From Suillus spraguei (Eukaryota > Basidiomycota > Agaricomycetes > Boletales > Suillaceae), in contig JABCPU010000018.1 of assembly GCA_016800925.1 (NCBI GenBank), forward strand, positions 124,001-188,000: a stretch of 64,000 nt of DNA, read 5' to 3'. The notes under the pieces are model-generated. The model did not search any database and had not been told where the DNA came from. It saw nothing but the letters and a program-made list of their open reading frames with translations. Shown here in pieces: positions 12,334 through 22,751 of this stretch. Made by a program: the position numbers and the translations under genes. Positions within the stretch are counted from its first letter, which is position 1, and each line of letters starts with the position of its first letter.

Positions 12334-12834
12334 CTAATCCACTCTTTTCCCCTTCTGTCCCACTTCAACGGCAGAGTCACCACAGTCCTTGATGCCTGTA
12401 GTACCCAAGAAGGAGGGCAACAAGCGGTCGTCATCGTCATCGTGATCCGCCAAGTATTGAAGGTCGCTAGAGTCGACCTCGCTTTCAGTGTCGAGTGAGG
12501 AAACCTCCCAGTCTTCGTGGCCCTCCTCGGATGAATAACTGGTTACTGAACCCTCCTGATAATCCTCCTGATAATCATCTTGATTGTCCTTGACATTGTC
12601 ATTCGCCTTGGGCAAAGGTGGTATCATGATGACCACTTGTTGGATGGGGAATTCTAGCTCACTTGGATGTAGGAGTGGGTAATACGGTGAGACCGTCATC
12701 GGCTTGAGTTTTATTGAAATGCCTGAGGCACCTGTGACGATTTCGCCCTGAAGCCTGGGCCAAAGTTTGAGAGTGACTTTGTCGCTAATTTGAACAATCC
12801 TTCCGGGAATGATGGTTTCTGGGGGGAAGGACAT
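12334..12834 (-). CDS. unknown small protein, paralogue copy 1 (166 aa)
   Basis: No known family. The ORF starts at the ATG at 12834 (MSFPPETIIPGRIVQISDKV) and is acidic in its C-terminal half, with a Tyr/Asp/Glu-rich stretch, an EDWEVSS element and an Asp run. Two other ORFs (18305-18673 and 20965-21414) start at the same place relative to similar upstream DNA. They share the pattern P-G-x-V/I-x-I/L-x-x-K/N-V-T/S-L/I-K/R-L near the N-terminus, and copy 3 also has DWEM. Beyond that the three proteins barely align. A fast-evolving or decaying family is likely. Confidence 0.5.
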   Translation of the reverse strand: MSFPPETIIPGRIVQISDKVTLKLWPRLQGEIVTGASGISIKLKPMTVSPYYPLLHPSELEFPIQQVVIMIPPLPKANDNVKDNQDDYQEDYQEGSVTSYSSEEGHEDWEVSSLDTESEVDSSDLQYLADHDDDDDRLLPSFLGTTGIKDCGDSAVEVGQKGKRVD

Positions 12835-14300
12835 GGTAAAAAGTGAAGGCTTGTTCTGCGATGCAGTGTTTACTGAGGTGAACTGGGTAGCTACCTCGTA
12901 AACCTGCATCCCCTTAAATAATCGAGAGCTGTGGACGCACCATCGTGTGCTTGTGTTCGCATCCACAGCGGACTTGCGGTATTGGATTCAATAATGTCAT
13001 GGGTGTATTCATCGCCAAATCGGTGAGGGCATGTGCATTGATCTCAGTGGTAAGAACAGCGAACGCTTGTGTAAGCGGGCATTGTTGGCCAATTATTGCG
13101 GAAGCACGTTGCATCCACTGGCATTGACCACCGTAAGTGACGGTTCAGTGAGTTATCTGCCAGCTGGTTCAGGCAATGCATACGAACAAAGCATCAGCAT
13201 TAGATTTTTGTTACAAAAATGGTACACATCACGAAGTGCTGAACATCGTGGAGGATTTACTCTAAGGTTGACGCGTCGACGGTTGGCCAGAGGAATACAA
13301 TGGGGCATCGACTCGGAGTAAGCCATGTTTGAATCGAGTACTTACTACATGTCCAACTCCTTGCCCGACGTCCTATATATCACTTATTCCACTGCCCATG
13401 TTCATGGCATGATGATCAAGGTGTTGCATTTGGCCCTGGGACCTATATCATATTATTATCATTAACTTCTGTGTCGATCCCGTATTGAAAAGCCAACAGC
13501 ATACCCCATATATCAGATTTCTTGGCTGAAAATGTGTTACAAGCAGCAACAACAACCAGCATATAGTATTATACCACAGCCTACAAAATGTACCGGCTAT
13601 TGTTCAAGACGGCAAGGAAATACACTGTATTGGATTGTTGAATTGAATTTGGAACAGGCATGACCTCGGGACCAGGATTATATGAAGAGAAGAGAAGGCT
13701 GCGAGGAGGATGCAGGAGTAAAAGTAATTGTTTGATTCATCGGGATCCATGGGCACTGAGGGGCACTTATACGAGGGCAGCCGGGACGCTCGAATTTTCC
13801 ACTTGTTCTGAGACTTCCTTCAGCCTGTCTCACTCCACTGAACGACAACACTCTGCAAAGAACGTGGCTCATGTGAGAGGGACAGAGCGGGACTCGCCTC
13901 CCGCACCCCGAAAATTCGAGTTGCTTGTGACTGTGTTCGAGAGCAGTCGGGGTAGTAAATGAATTGTACGCAGGTTTTCCGGAGCGCGGCTCTGAGCTCT
14001 CGCCGATCATAGTCACGCGTCAGGAGAAATTCTCTCCTGATTTTTGAAATATGTCGGGCACGTGCCCGCGTGGCGTTTTGGCCGAGCGCCACCGTAAATT
14101 TCTCGAGGAAAACCTTCACGTGACCTAAGTCGGTGAACTAACTTGGGAAATACCCCTAACTTGAATCTTGTATTGACATGTATCAGCTGAAATCTATCCT
14201 AACAATGCACGGAAACAAGGTGAGAGTAAATTTTATGCTGAGAAATATCATATTTATTATGTGTTCATAAAAAGTTATTCCTTGGCCGGATTAACGGTCG
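12835..14300 (-). repeat. 5' flank of paralogue copy 1, duplicated at 18674-19760 and partly at 21415-21790
   Basis: Non-coding as far as I can see, but clearly related to the DNA upstream of copies 2 and 3. Shared landmarks are GTAGCTACC about 60 bases upstream of the ATG, AGAGCTGTGGACGCAC at about 12927 and 18794, GTGAGGGC further up, and GTACGCAGGTTTCC near 13967 and 19502. The similarity has many small indels, so the duplication is old. ORFs at 13660-14119 on either strand look incidental. Confidence 0.55.
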
Positions 14301-14389
14301 TGAGTTAAGGTTTGCTAGTAGAGTCATGCCCCTGTATATCCCACTGGCACAGGCTGCTTCAACTTTCAAAATCCTTCAACTCCACATCT

Positions 14390-14972
14390 TCGTCGACTCT
14401 GCTTACACACAATATTGCACGGAGAGTCTTCGAAGATGTTGGTTGGTGGAAACTACAACAAGAGTTACATGACTCAAACTGACCTTTCAAGTTCACGGAA
14501 ACTTTGTTCAATTCCCCCCCCTCTACGCCTTTCAATTTTTGTAGATGCCTCTACCTCCTTTGGGATTGGTTTTCTTGCTGGTACCAGTTGGCTGGCATGG
14601 CGTCTCTTGCCAGGTTGGAACACAGATGGTCGTGGTATAGCCTGGGCTGAAATGGTTGCAATTGATCTTGGCTTGCGTGCCCTCGTCCAGTCGGGTCTGC
14701 GCAATGTCCATTTGCAGTTTCATTCAGATAACCAAGGTGTTGTGAGGGCTTTGAAGGCTGGAAAATTTCACAGCCCTGTTCAAAATGATATTCTCCGGCG
14801 CATCTCGTCCTTTGCTCTCGACCATGATATTTGGCTCTCGGTGGATTGGGTCAAATCGGGTGATAACCTTTCAGATGGCATTTCCAGAGGTGTCTTTCCT
14901 CGCTCTATGGCACGGTTCGGATTTCCCCCTCCACTTCCATCTTACCTGAAAAAATCTATTTGCCTAGTGTAA
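14390..14972 (+). pseudogene. orphan RNase H-like domain from a retroelement
   Basis: The frame reads LSIFVDASTSFGIGF, then IAWAEMVAIDLGL, LQFHSDNQGVVRALKAGK and SGDNLSDGISRG. This gives the D-E-D-D order of RNase H with a final N-x-x-(A/S)D-x-x-SR motif like that of DIRS/Ngaro-type elements and related fungal copies. No reverse transcriptase, integrase or recombinase is adjacent. Upstream residues (VGWWKLQQELHDSN) are in another frame with a stop, and a run of C at about 14512-14519 separates the frames. Most likely a fragment. Confidence 0.6.
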
Positions 14973-15650
14973 TTTTCATTGCCGTCGCTCAGTCACTTGC
15001 TCATCTCAGATCCCCAATTCCTGTCATTCGTCTGTCTTAACTTCTTTTCCTTTTCGACATTTCGCCTGCCACCTCAATTGTCGGCCTGCACCTTTGTCCT
15101 GTAGTAATCCAGTCGCCTGTCGTCCTCCTTGTAATATAATTCCCAAGTCCTCTGGCTTCTGATTTCTCTCTTGACATCAATGGTCGACCTTTTGAGTCAT
15201 TCAACTTTGGGACCAGACTCATATCTGTATTAAGCAAGCACTCGGTGCCGCCTGGACAAACCTGACTCTCCACAGATACTGTAGTGCCATTTGAGCCAAG
15301 ATTTTTTTTCTAGTGTTTGTCCATGGTATGATACCCAGCGAAATTATGGGTATGGAGAAAGAGATCAAGACAATGGTCAAGAATCCGATGCATTCGAAAA
15401 GGGGGAGACTCGGACAGAGATGAAGAGGAAAATAATGAAGGAAGGAGAAATGAGAGGGACGAAGACCGCAGCGGAGGGGGATGAACGATGAAGAAGTTAC
15501 TAATCGAAAGTCAATCGGGTGTACGTACCAGTACATAATGACTCCAGCATGTACGTCGATCTGAATGTTGACTTAATCTATTTTCGGGGCTTAGTCAGTA
15601 TTCACTGCCGAGCCAAGAGCAGTCTTGTAGGGGACTCCTCTGCTCGCATA
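14973..15650. other. intergenic, no feature recognised
   Basis: No ORF with conserved motifs or consistent splicing between the RNase H remnant and GRX5. A purine-rich stretch at 15350-15490 is translatable but low in complexity. Confidence 0.4.
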
Positions 15651-16248
15651 ATGTTACAAAGTGCGCTTCGGACATCTGTATGTCTTTCCTTAAGCCGTAT
15701 TCATATTTCGTGTATCATGACCTTTTTGTCAGCTTTCGCTCCACAGGAGCACCGTTTCCAGCTGTATAAGGTCGCAAACGTTCCGTCGATTTCTATCTCA
15801 GGAATCTCGCACGAAAATACAGGCTGCAGTGACCGAACACCCTGTGGTACTTTTTATGAAGGGCACCCCAGAGCAGCCTATGTGCGGTTTTTCACGAGGG
15901 ATCGTGAAGATCCTGAGCGCTTTCGACATTCCACCTGAAAAGTTCAAGACATATGATGTTCTCGAGGATCTAGAGCTCAGGACTGGAATTAAAGAATTCT
16001 CGTAGGTTATGCTTCATTTGACATTGTCACTAAGTCGCAAATGCTTCGCTTGCAGGGAATGGCCAACTATCCCACAGCTGTATGTGAACGGGGAATTTGT
16101 AGGTGGGAGTGACATTGCTCTAACCAGTAAGTTGAGGCCGCATTGTCACATATATTTCTAACTCAAATTATCCAAAGTGTTTCAATCTGGAGAGTTGGAA
16201 ACGCTCCTCGAGCAGCATGGGGTGATTCCAAAGTCTTCGGAAAGTTGA
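15651..16248 (+). CDS. GRX5: monothiol glutaredoxin, mitochondrial Grx5 type
   Basis: CGFS-type glutaredoxin that carries [2Fe-2S] clusters in mitochondrial Fe-S assembly. Four exons: 15651-15677, 15733-16001, 16056-16126, 16178-16248, in total 438 nt or 145 aa, phase-consistent. The N-terminus is Arg/Ser-rich and hydroxylated ([20 protein letters not shown]), as expected of a mitochondrial presequence. The core has [17 protein letters not shown] with the CGFS site, [16 protein letters not shown] with the cis-Pro, and GGSDI for glutathione binding. No frameshift. Confidence 0.95.
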
Positions 16249-17398
16249 CACCGTACGCACACCCGCCAACGTTGTACCTTTCACGGGTTCGGGTACACTG
16301 TGACAGAGTGTATTAACAACGATTCAATAAAGATTACTGCTTTTTCCTTGTCGTCCTGCTCGCCTTCGTTCAGAAGCTAGAAGGTCCTTCGTCGCCCGAA
16401 AATCACTTCTTCCCCAGGCTCCGAGACGGAGAAAGAATTGTTGATGGTGCTTCGTATCGGGTCCCAATACACCTGGCAGGCCACTCCGTGTCCCGTCAAT
16501 ATCGTCACCTGCTCCCAGCAATGGTGATGCCCCAGACCCACCCCTTCCGCGCGCACGGCGTCCAAGACGAAGCACACCAGGAGGAAAAGGCGTTGCTTTA
16601 TCTTTAAGAGGTCAAGAAAAGGTAAAACAAACCCTGAAACCCAACTGTACCTAAAATAACCTCACGTCGATTCTATCGTTAAAGAAAATTTCAACATCAA
16701 ACTACGCGTTTATTTCGTCGAGCGGCGTCTTACGCAACTCGCACTTGACCAGATCAATGCTGCTCTCAAATATGATATGAACATCAAGATCGAAGTCCGG
16801 CAACGCGGTCTTGAGATAGCTATCGGCTGAATTGGGTGATTGTCATATCTCAAGCACGAAACGCTGCGGGCGCTCCACAAATTTCTGTCCGCCACGTCAT
16901 GTTGTGTTGTTTGGTGCCATCGCGGCTCTTTCCGTCCATCGCATGCTGTGTGGCCTTTGTACACTACTATTATGGCGTCTTCAGTGTTGTGTTCATCGTT
17001 CTTTCTAGCTCTTTTATCCACTACCGTGGTGACTTCCGCTTCTAAACAATCACTCTCCTCGCGCAGATCTCATTCAAAACGAGGCAGCAATCATTTGGGA
17101 CGAATTTCATGACCCTTGAAGTTTGCTGTGCAATCTGCAATCGTCCATGAATACCGTCCGGAGGAAATAAGTTTGAGAGATTTTCGGCAGGCAGGTCCCA
17201 TTGTCAGCGGAACAGGAGAGACCGCAACTCAGACACGGCTGTGCATAATTATATCCGAAATGGGAAAGAAGAAGAAGGACATCGTTGTGGATAGTACTCT
17301 GTTACACCCTAAGACTTTGGTCGGTTCGGTCATATCACGTCACCGTCTTATCCTATTAATGTTAGCAGTGACATCTGCGACGAAGTCGGAGCACCTAC
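16249..17398. other. GRX5 downstream region with possible terminal exon on the minus strand
   Basis: No confident gene. On the minus strand, after a CAATTCAG acceptor at about 16830, a frame reads DSYLKTALPDFDLDVHI and ends TPLDEINA-stop near 16706. It looks like a genuine C-terminal exon, but I could not chain a convincing upstream exon or name a family. A second minus frame at 16377-16577 contains HHHCWEQVTILTGHG and is equally unassigned. Confidence 0.3.
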
Positions 17399-17774
17399 CT
17401 AGAGAACTTTGATCATCGCGTCAATGATAGTCTCGGCAGTCTCACTCCAAGTAGCCGACTCATATGTCACATACCCCTCCGACTTGCCTTTCGCCGCGAC
17501 GATTGTGACATACATCGGAGGAAGTCCACTCCTCTCCATCGACTTCGTCTGGAACGTGATTTTCGTTCCGGACTGCGACTTTCCGTCACCATGCCAAGGG
17601 GTGTACTTCCCCTTTCCATACACTTTTTCCACTTTCTTCGCGTCTATATTCTTCAGATACTGTTTCACTTCCTTAAGATCTTTCTTGGATGCTTTTGCCT
17701 GTATGTGTCTGCTAAGTTGACGAGGCGGAGAAATGCATTTGTATGGGAAAACCTACGTTGGCGTGGGCAGACAT
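17399..17774 (-). CDS. unknown small protein, 105 aa
   Basis: Two exons, 17774-17757 (MSAHAN) and 17698-17399, with a GTAGGT donor and ACAG acceptor, in phase 0 (18 and 300 nt). The protein is lysine-rich at the start (AKASKKDLKEVKQYLKN), then YGKGKYTPWHGDG, GLPPMYVTIVAAKGK, and ends TAETIIDAMIKVL. It looks like a compact alpha/beta protein without signal peptide or membrane segment. I do not recognise the family. The clean splice and absence of low complexity favour a real gene. Confidence 0.6.
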
Positions 17775-18304
17775 GTTGGACAGGTTTTAGCATCCCTCGC
17801 AATACATACTTATATAGGTCAGGTTGCCAGGTGGGTTGCGCCCAGAAGATCATGGGACACCGCTTTCTACACGTATGTGCTGCCATTCTGGTACAAGATA
17901 TAGTGTCATCATAGTATATTAGGATAAAGATAAAGGCGTGACATATCCCTGCCTTTGATCTCAGGGGAGGATACACTGTGCTGCACAGTTATGTGATATT
18001 CGGGTAGGTTGTTGAATTGCCGACCACTAAAGTGAGTGTCGAGGACCCACCTTGCCATCCGGTCCCTTACCCCTTTGTGGCTGTTGTTTCGCGGCAATCT
18101 AGTCTATAGTATTCTGAGTCTACGTCTGAGTCTACGTCTGAGAACCTCGTATAGGATAATGAGTGACTAGCAGAGTGAATTAATCGAGTACACCACTCGC
18201 ACGGCAAGATGGAGAGTTTACAAACAAGTATTAAGCATAAATAAAATAAACCATGTCTCAGACACGGGAAACAAGATCAAGCGGCCCCGATGTATCGTAC
18301 ATAA
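17775..18304. other. intergenic, no feature recognised
   Basis: AT-rich spacer between the 105-aa gene and paralogue copy 2. A short direct repeat of GTCTGAGTCTAC lies near 18118-18140. Nothing coding is supported. Confidence 0.4.
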
Positions 18305-18673
18305 CTAATCGATAGTAGTGTGTATGGTGGAGGTTGTACGATGGTCGGGCCTTGCGCGAGTACGGTGGCACCATTTTAAGGCGCTGGGCGATGCAATATA
18401 GTTCTTCTTCTTCTTCTCTCTACTCCTCCTATTCCTTCTCCTTCGAGGGGAAGGCGGCTGCGTTATGGCAAGTGCGTTTAATTTAGCCCGATTGATTGCT
18501 AGGCTTGAGGCTGGCTCCTCTACGGGTGGGAGTGCCGAGTGCGAGTGCTTAGAAATGTTGGAGTCCTCCTGACGCTGGAGAAGTCGTCTCAGGCGCGGTG
18601 GAAGATTATTGGTGGGCATAAGCCTTATGCTGACATTATCGTTGATTCGGATCACCTTTCCAGGTAGAGTCAT
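18305..18673 (-). CDS. unknown small protein, paralogue copy 2 (122 aa)
   Basis: Starts at the ATG at 18673 (MTLPGKVIRINDNVSIRL), equivalent in position to copy 1's start by the conserved flank. The rest is basic (PRRLRRLLQRQ, then an Arg/Lys-rich SPRRRRNRRSREKKKK tract), the opposite charge of copy 1's acidic tail. The three-copy relationship rests mostly on the flanking DNA. Function unknown; possibly decaying. Confidence 0.45.
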   Translation of the reverse strand: MTLPGKVIRINDNVSIRLMPTNNLPPRLRRLLQRQEDSNISKHSHSALPPVEEPASSLAINRAKLNALAITQPPSPRRRRNRRSREKKKKNYIASPSALKWCHRTRARPDHRTTSTIHTTID

Positions 18674-20964
18674 TATGGAGAGTGGTGTGAGGACGATGTA
18701 GTAAGGAGTGATGGTCTGTTCTGCGACGCAGCGTTCAGTGGGGCAAGCTTGGTAGCTACCTTACAGATACACATCCTTTAAAAATTATTTAGAGCTGTGG
18801 ACGCACTATTGTGGTTATCTTCAAACACTCACAGCACAATTGCGATGGTGGACTCAACAATGCCATGAATGGCATCAATTGCCACATCTGTGAGGGCCTG
18901 TCAATTATTCATAGTGGTAAGAACGATGGAAACGCTTGAAAACGACCAATGAGGGTCAATGCGGAAGTATATTGCGACCACCGGCAGTGACCACTGTGAC
19001 GGTCCAGTGAACGATCTGCAGGCTTATGCAATCAATGCATAGACGAAAACTATACTATCAGCATATAGACCAGCGGTCCTAGATTACAAGAATGACACAT
19101 CTCACCAACCGCTGAACGTCCTCAAGGTTGGCCAGAAGAACACGACGCCGCACCGACTCGGAGGATTGAGCCACTTTTATATTGAAAAATTTTACAATTC
19201 ATCGGTCGAAATACCATGTATTATCTTTGCCAGTGACGCATGCTGTATCCACGAGCATTGAGCAGCACCATGACATGCAAGGGGCGGATACTCGAACTCA
19301 CCCCTTTTCCACTAGTTCAGCTTTGGTTGATCCTGAAGTTCACAGAAAAACATAGTAGGATGATACTCCGCGAGGCACTTGGCTCGTATGAGAGTCAGAC
19401 TTTGAGAAAGGATAGGGAGGACCCATCTTGGTCTGCATCCTGAAAAAGTTGAGTTGCCAATTCGTGACTGACACTGACTGTGTCAGCAGCTCTCAAGGAT
19501 CGTACGCAGGTTTCCTTGAAACATTGAAACAAACAGAAAGAGGTGGGCTCTCGTATCATGGGTCACGCATGCATGTTAAGAAACTTTGTGCCTCAGTTGA
19601 TGGTACCGGGTCACGGTAAGAGTCGCGTGTTCTCACTTGACCACTTTGGGTAATACCCCTAATCTTACCTGCTATCGATAACTCAGATGCACACAAACAA
19701 GACGAGTGTGAAGATACGAGGCCTCAATTATCCTCTGTGAAATTCAGAGCATGATATTGGAGTGCCAGTGCGAAGGTATAAAGATCGATATGTTGGCATG
19801 ATCACTCACATGCTGTTGTTCAACATCTGTCTTGACCTTTCATTGAGCACACGGGGTACCAAATAATTTTCGACAAGTGCCGTGAATAGATCGCCACATT
19901 CCCATATGATGGGAACCTTGAGTTGCTTGTATCAAACTTGCCGATACGGCAAATTTTTATCAAAAGGATTTTCGGAATAGTACGGGCGTGATCAAGTAGG
20001 CAACATTGGAGTCCTTTAATCGATATTCTTCGAACCTTGGCTCATTCATTTATAGAGTGACACAACCCCTAATGGTGATATACTTGAGTATAAATTCCAG
20101 CCAACATCTAAGGAATGGGCATACTTCGTCCTTCCAGACAGTGCTGGTGTTATGGACTCCGGAATTATCTCAATGTCGTACGCTGGCTTGATTTTGCTAA
20201 GAATCATTATCGATCAGAAATCGAGAATAGTTTTCTATCCCTAATAATCAGATGGGCCACAAGACTGCCTGGAGTCATGCAACATGATGATGCAACGAAG
20301 ACCATGAAAGCAAAATAATGATACTCTGAAAAATCAAAACGGTATTCCTTCGAGGTTCAGTTGGTATGAGAAAGGCCCGTTCTGTCTTTCTACCAAGGTG
20401 CCATAAATACCCGGCTCTTTGTTCGATGGCACTATTCTGAGTTATGCGGGCAAAGAACGTTGGTCAGGTGCTCAGAGTATGGTCATAGTCCAAGCGGCTG
20501 CAGGGACTTAATGAGAAAATAGAACAAGAGCATCATAACGTTAAAACTTCAATAATTGTATTCACACCTCAGGGCTCAGCCGCGACGCATTGTCAAGCCA
20601 ACGAGCCACACGCTGGGGCCCCGATGCCCAGCGGCCATGCGATGAAGAACATGGAGATTCGTGGCCAAGAGCTAGAGGTTTGACGTATAAATAATAATCT
20701 TTGGCAGATGCAGCAACTCTGGAGCATGCCATCTATGAGCATTTGTGTGGCAATATGGAAGATCTACAAGCATCAGGGGCAAACGATTGAAAAGGCTTGC
20801 ATGTACCATCGCGATGCTTTGTCCGAAAAGATATTTAGTGACGTACATTTCCCGATACAATTACAGTAACGCCGCCCTTGTACACCTACGGTTCCGTCGA
20901 CAGTCCTCGAGACCTCCCTTTCTAACCCTCCATGGTACAAAGAAAACCTATCTGTGACATGTCG
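18674..20964. repeat. duplicated 5' flank of copy 2, then unassigned spacer
   Basis: From 18674 to about 19760 the sequence resembles 12835-14300 (shared AGAGCTGTGGACGCAC, GTACGCAGGTTTCC and AATACCCCTAA blocks). From 19760 to 20964 I see no coding evidence; short ORFs have no recognisable content. Confidence 0.45.
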
Positions 20965-21414
20965 TCAGGCTTCCGTACCGTTGAAAAAGGCATGCAATGC
21001 TAACCAAGATGTCATCTCCCAATCATCTTGCAGTTGAAGAGGTTGAGTAGAAACAGGTGCGCCAGCAGGATCGGCTGGAGCTGACATCTCCCAGTCTTGG
21101 GAGAGGTGGTCCGAAGCTTCACTATTCTGTAAATGACCAACGACCGATTTCCTATCCATCGCAGTTGTAATCTTTCGCCTCAATGGTGCGATGACGCGCA
21201 CGGGCTGGATGGTAGAGGATGGGATGGTGGCAGGCGTGTCGATTTCACATCGAGCATCTCGAGATCTCTTTTTCTGGTTTCGTGGGGCTTCTACTGGGGG
21301 GCATACTGAGACAGAGCCCTGGTAAGATGGATCTGAATTTGCTATTTTTGGAGAGGAGGTCTTGAGTTTGAGAGTGACCTTGGGGCCAAGACGGACAACA
21401 CAGTCATGCGACAT
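20965..21414 (-). CDS. unknown small protein, paralogue copy 3 (149 aa)
   Basis: Starts at the ATG at 21414 (MSHDCVVRLGPKVTLKLK), whose KVTLKL matches copy 1. Ser/Pro-rich middle with KKRSRDARCE, then two DWEM repeats (SQDWEMSA and QDDWEMTS), related to the single DWEV of copy 1. Upstream DNA shares GTAGCTACCTTACGGAC and the GTGGACAGACCGT block with the other copies. No known domain. Confidence 0.5.
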   Translation of the reverse strand: MSHDCVVRLGPKVTLKLKTSSPKIANSDPSYQGSVSVCPPVEAPRNQKKRSRDARCEIDTPATIPSSTIQPVRVIAPLRRKITTAMDRKSVVGHLQNSEASDHLSQDWEMSAPADPAGAPVSTQPLQLQDDWEMTSWLALHAFFNGTEA

Positions 21415-22751
21415 AGTAAACAGTGGCGTGAGGGGAGCAGCGAGGTGAAGGAGAGTTGAGTGGGACGAAGTTGATAGCTACCTTACGGACTCGCGTCCTT
21501 TAAGCGAATTAAAGCAGTGGACAGACCGTTTGTGGTCCTTCAACGTTTCAACACCCACAAGGGCTTGTGGATTGATCATGGCGGTGGAAACGACGAAAAG
21601 GCTTATGGAAACGAACAATGACTTTGATTGACTCGGCAAAAGCAATATGATCATACGACCGGTGCAGGCAAATATATATTATGAACAGAGTATCAATACT
21701 GTACTAGTTTTATGTCATAAGAATGATATATGTACACTACACCAGCCTCTGCTGGAGGTTGTCCACGAAGAACACGATAAGTCGAGTGCGTGAGATCATG
21801 GTCGGGTATTCCCCGCTTACGCAGCTCATCATCCTATCGTTCAGCTATTCTTCCAATTCTGACTGTACAGGCACTCTGTCAATTCATACAACTTTATGCT
21901 TTTGCCAGGAATTCGAATGTGATTGGACAATGAGATCTTGGTGAAGCGCCTGCGGTAAATGCGACTGGTCATCTGGTGTTCGAAACAGCCAATTCCCTGC
22001 TTTAGCACCGGCATTGCCAAGTTCCAATGTGACAAATTCGTGGGCTACTGGCTTTTCGGCAAGCAGCTTATAGAACGACATTCACGCCTTTGAGCATCTA
22101 CTCTTGCAGGCAGTACGAAAAACTACTTATGAAATATGTCGTGTCACTGGCACGAGGATGTGAGATTCTGGTTTTTTCGATCCCTTCAATCCACCGGAAC
22201 GCCCTGAAGCTGGTCGCGTACGCACCCTCATGGGTGGATGGAAGGAGGATTTGATAGAGTTGATATCCGGGCCCTAGTTAGACTGGATAGTGTGGGTCAA
22301 GTGTAGTTCTGCTGGCGGCGTTGAGGTAAATCAAGATCAACAAGTTGCTTATTTATGAAATAGCTGATATCGTGTCATAGGAGATGTGTTACTTGTCTGC
22401 TTGGAGAGTAGAGTTTTTCTCGACTCTGGGTGATTGATTATTGATATGAGAACTACAGTGCAAGCCCGGGATAGTGAGACCACAGCCAAAGGCATCAGAC
22501 GGCTGGAGCTATGTGGTTATTGCTACTAGTTAGGGTCATGATTCAAAAAAACTACTAGTATATACGCGTATTCTGTATGACCGATTCCGCAAACGCAGTT
22601 CGCGCAATTAGACTCCTGCCAAACTTGTACATCAGTATTTACTAAGGTCGTACCTCAACATCTCATCGTCGCCAGATTGAATATCACCATCAAAATCCTT
22701 CACCGCTTAACATCCAATTCCAAGGTACAGAAATCCTCCACGGTCACGGAT
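21415..22751. other. flank of copy 3 and spacer before TSC1
   Basis: 21415-21790 belongs to the duplicated flank. From 21790 to the TSC1 stop I find no splice-consistent coding region; 21841-22081 is translatable on the minus strand but shows no known motif. Confidence 0.4.
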
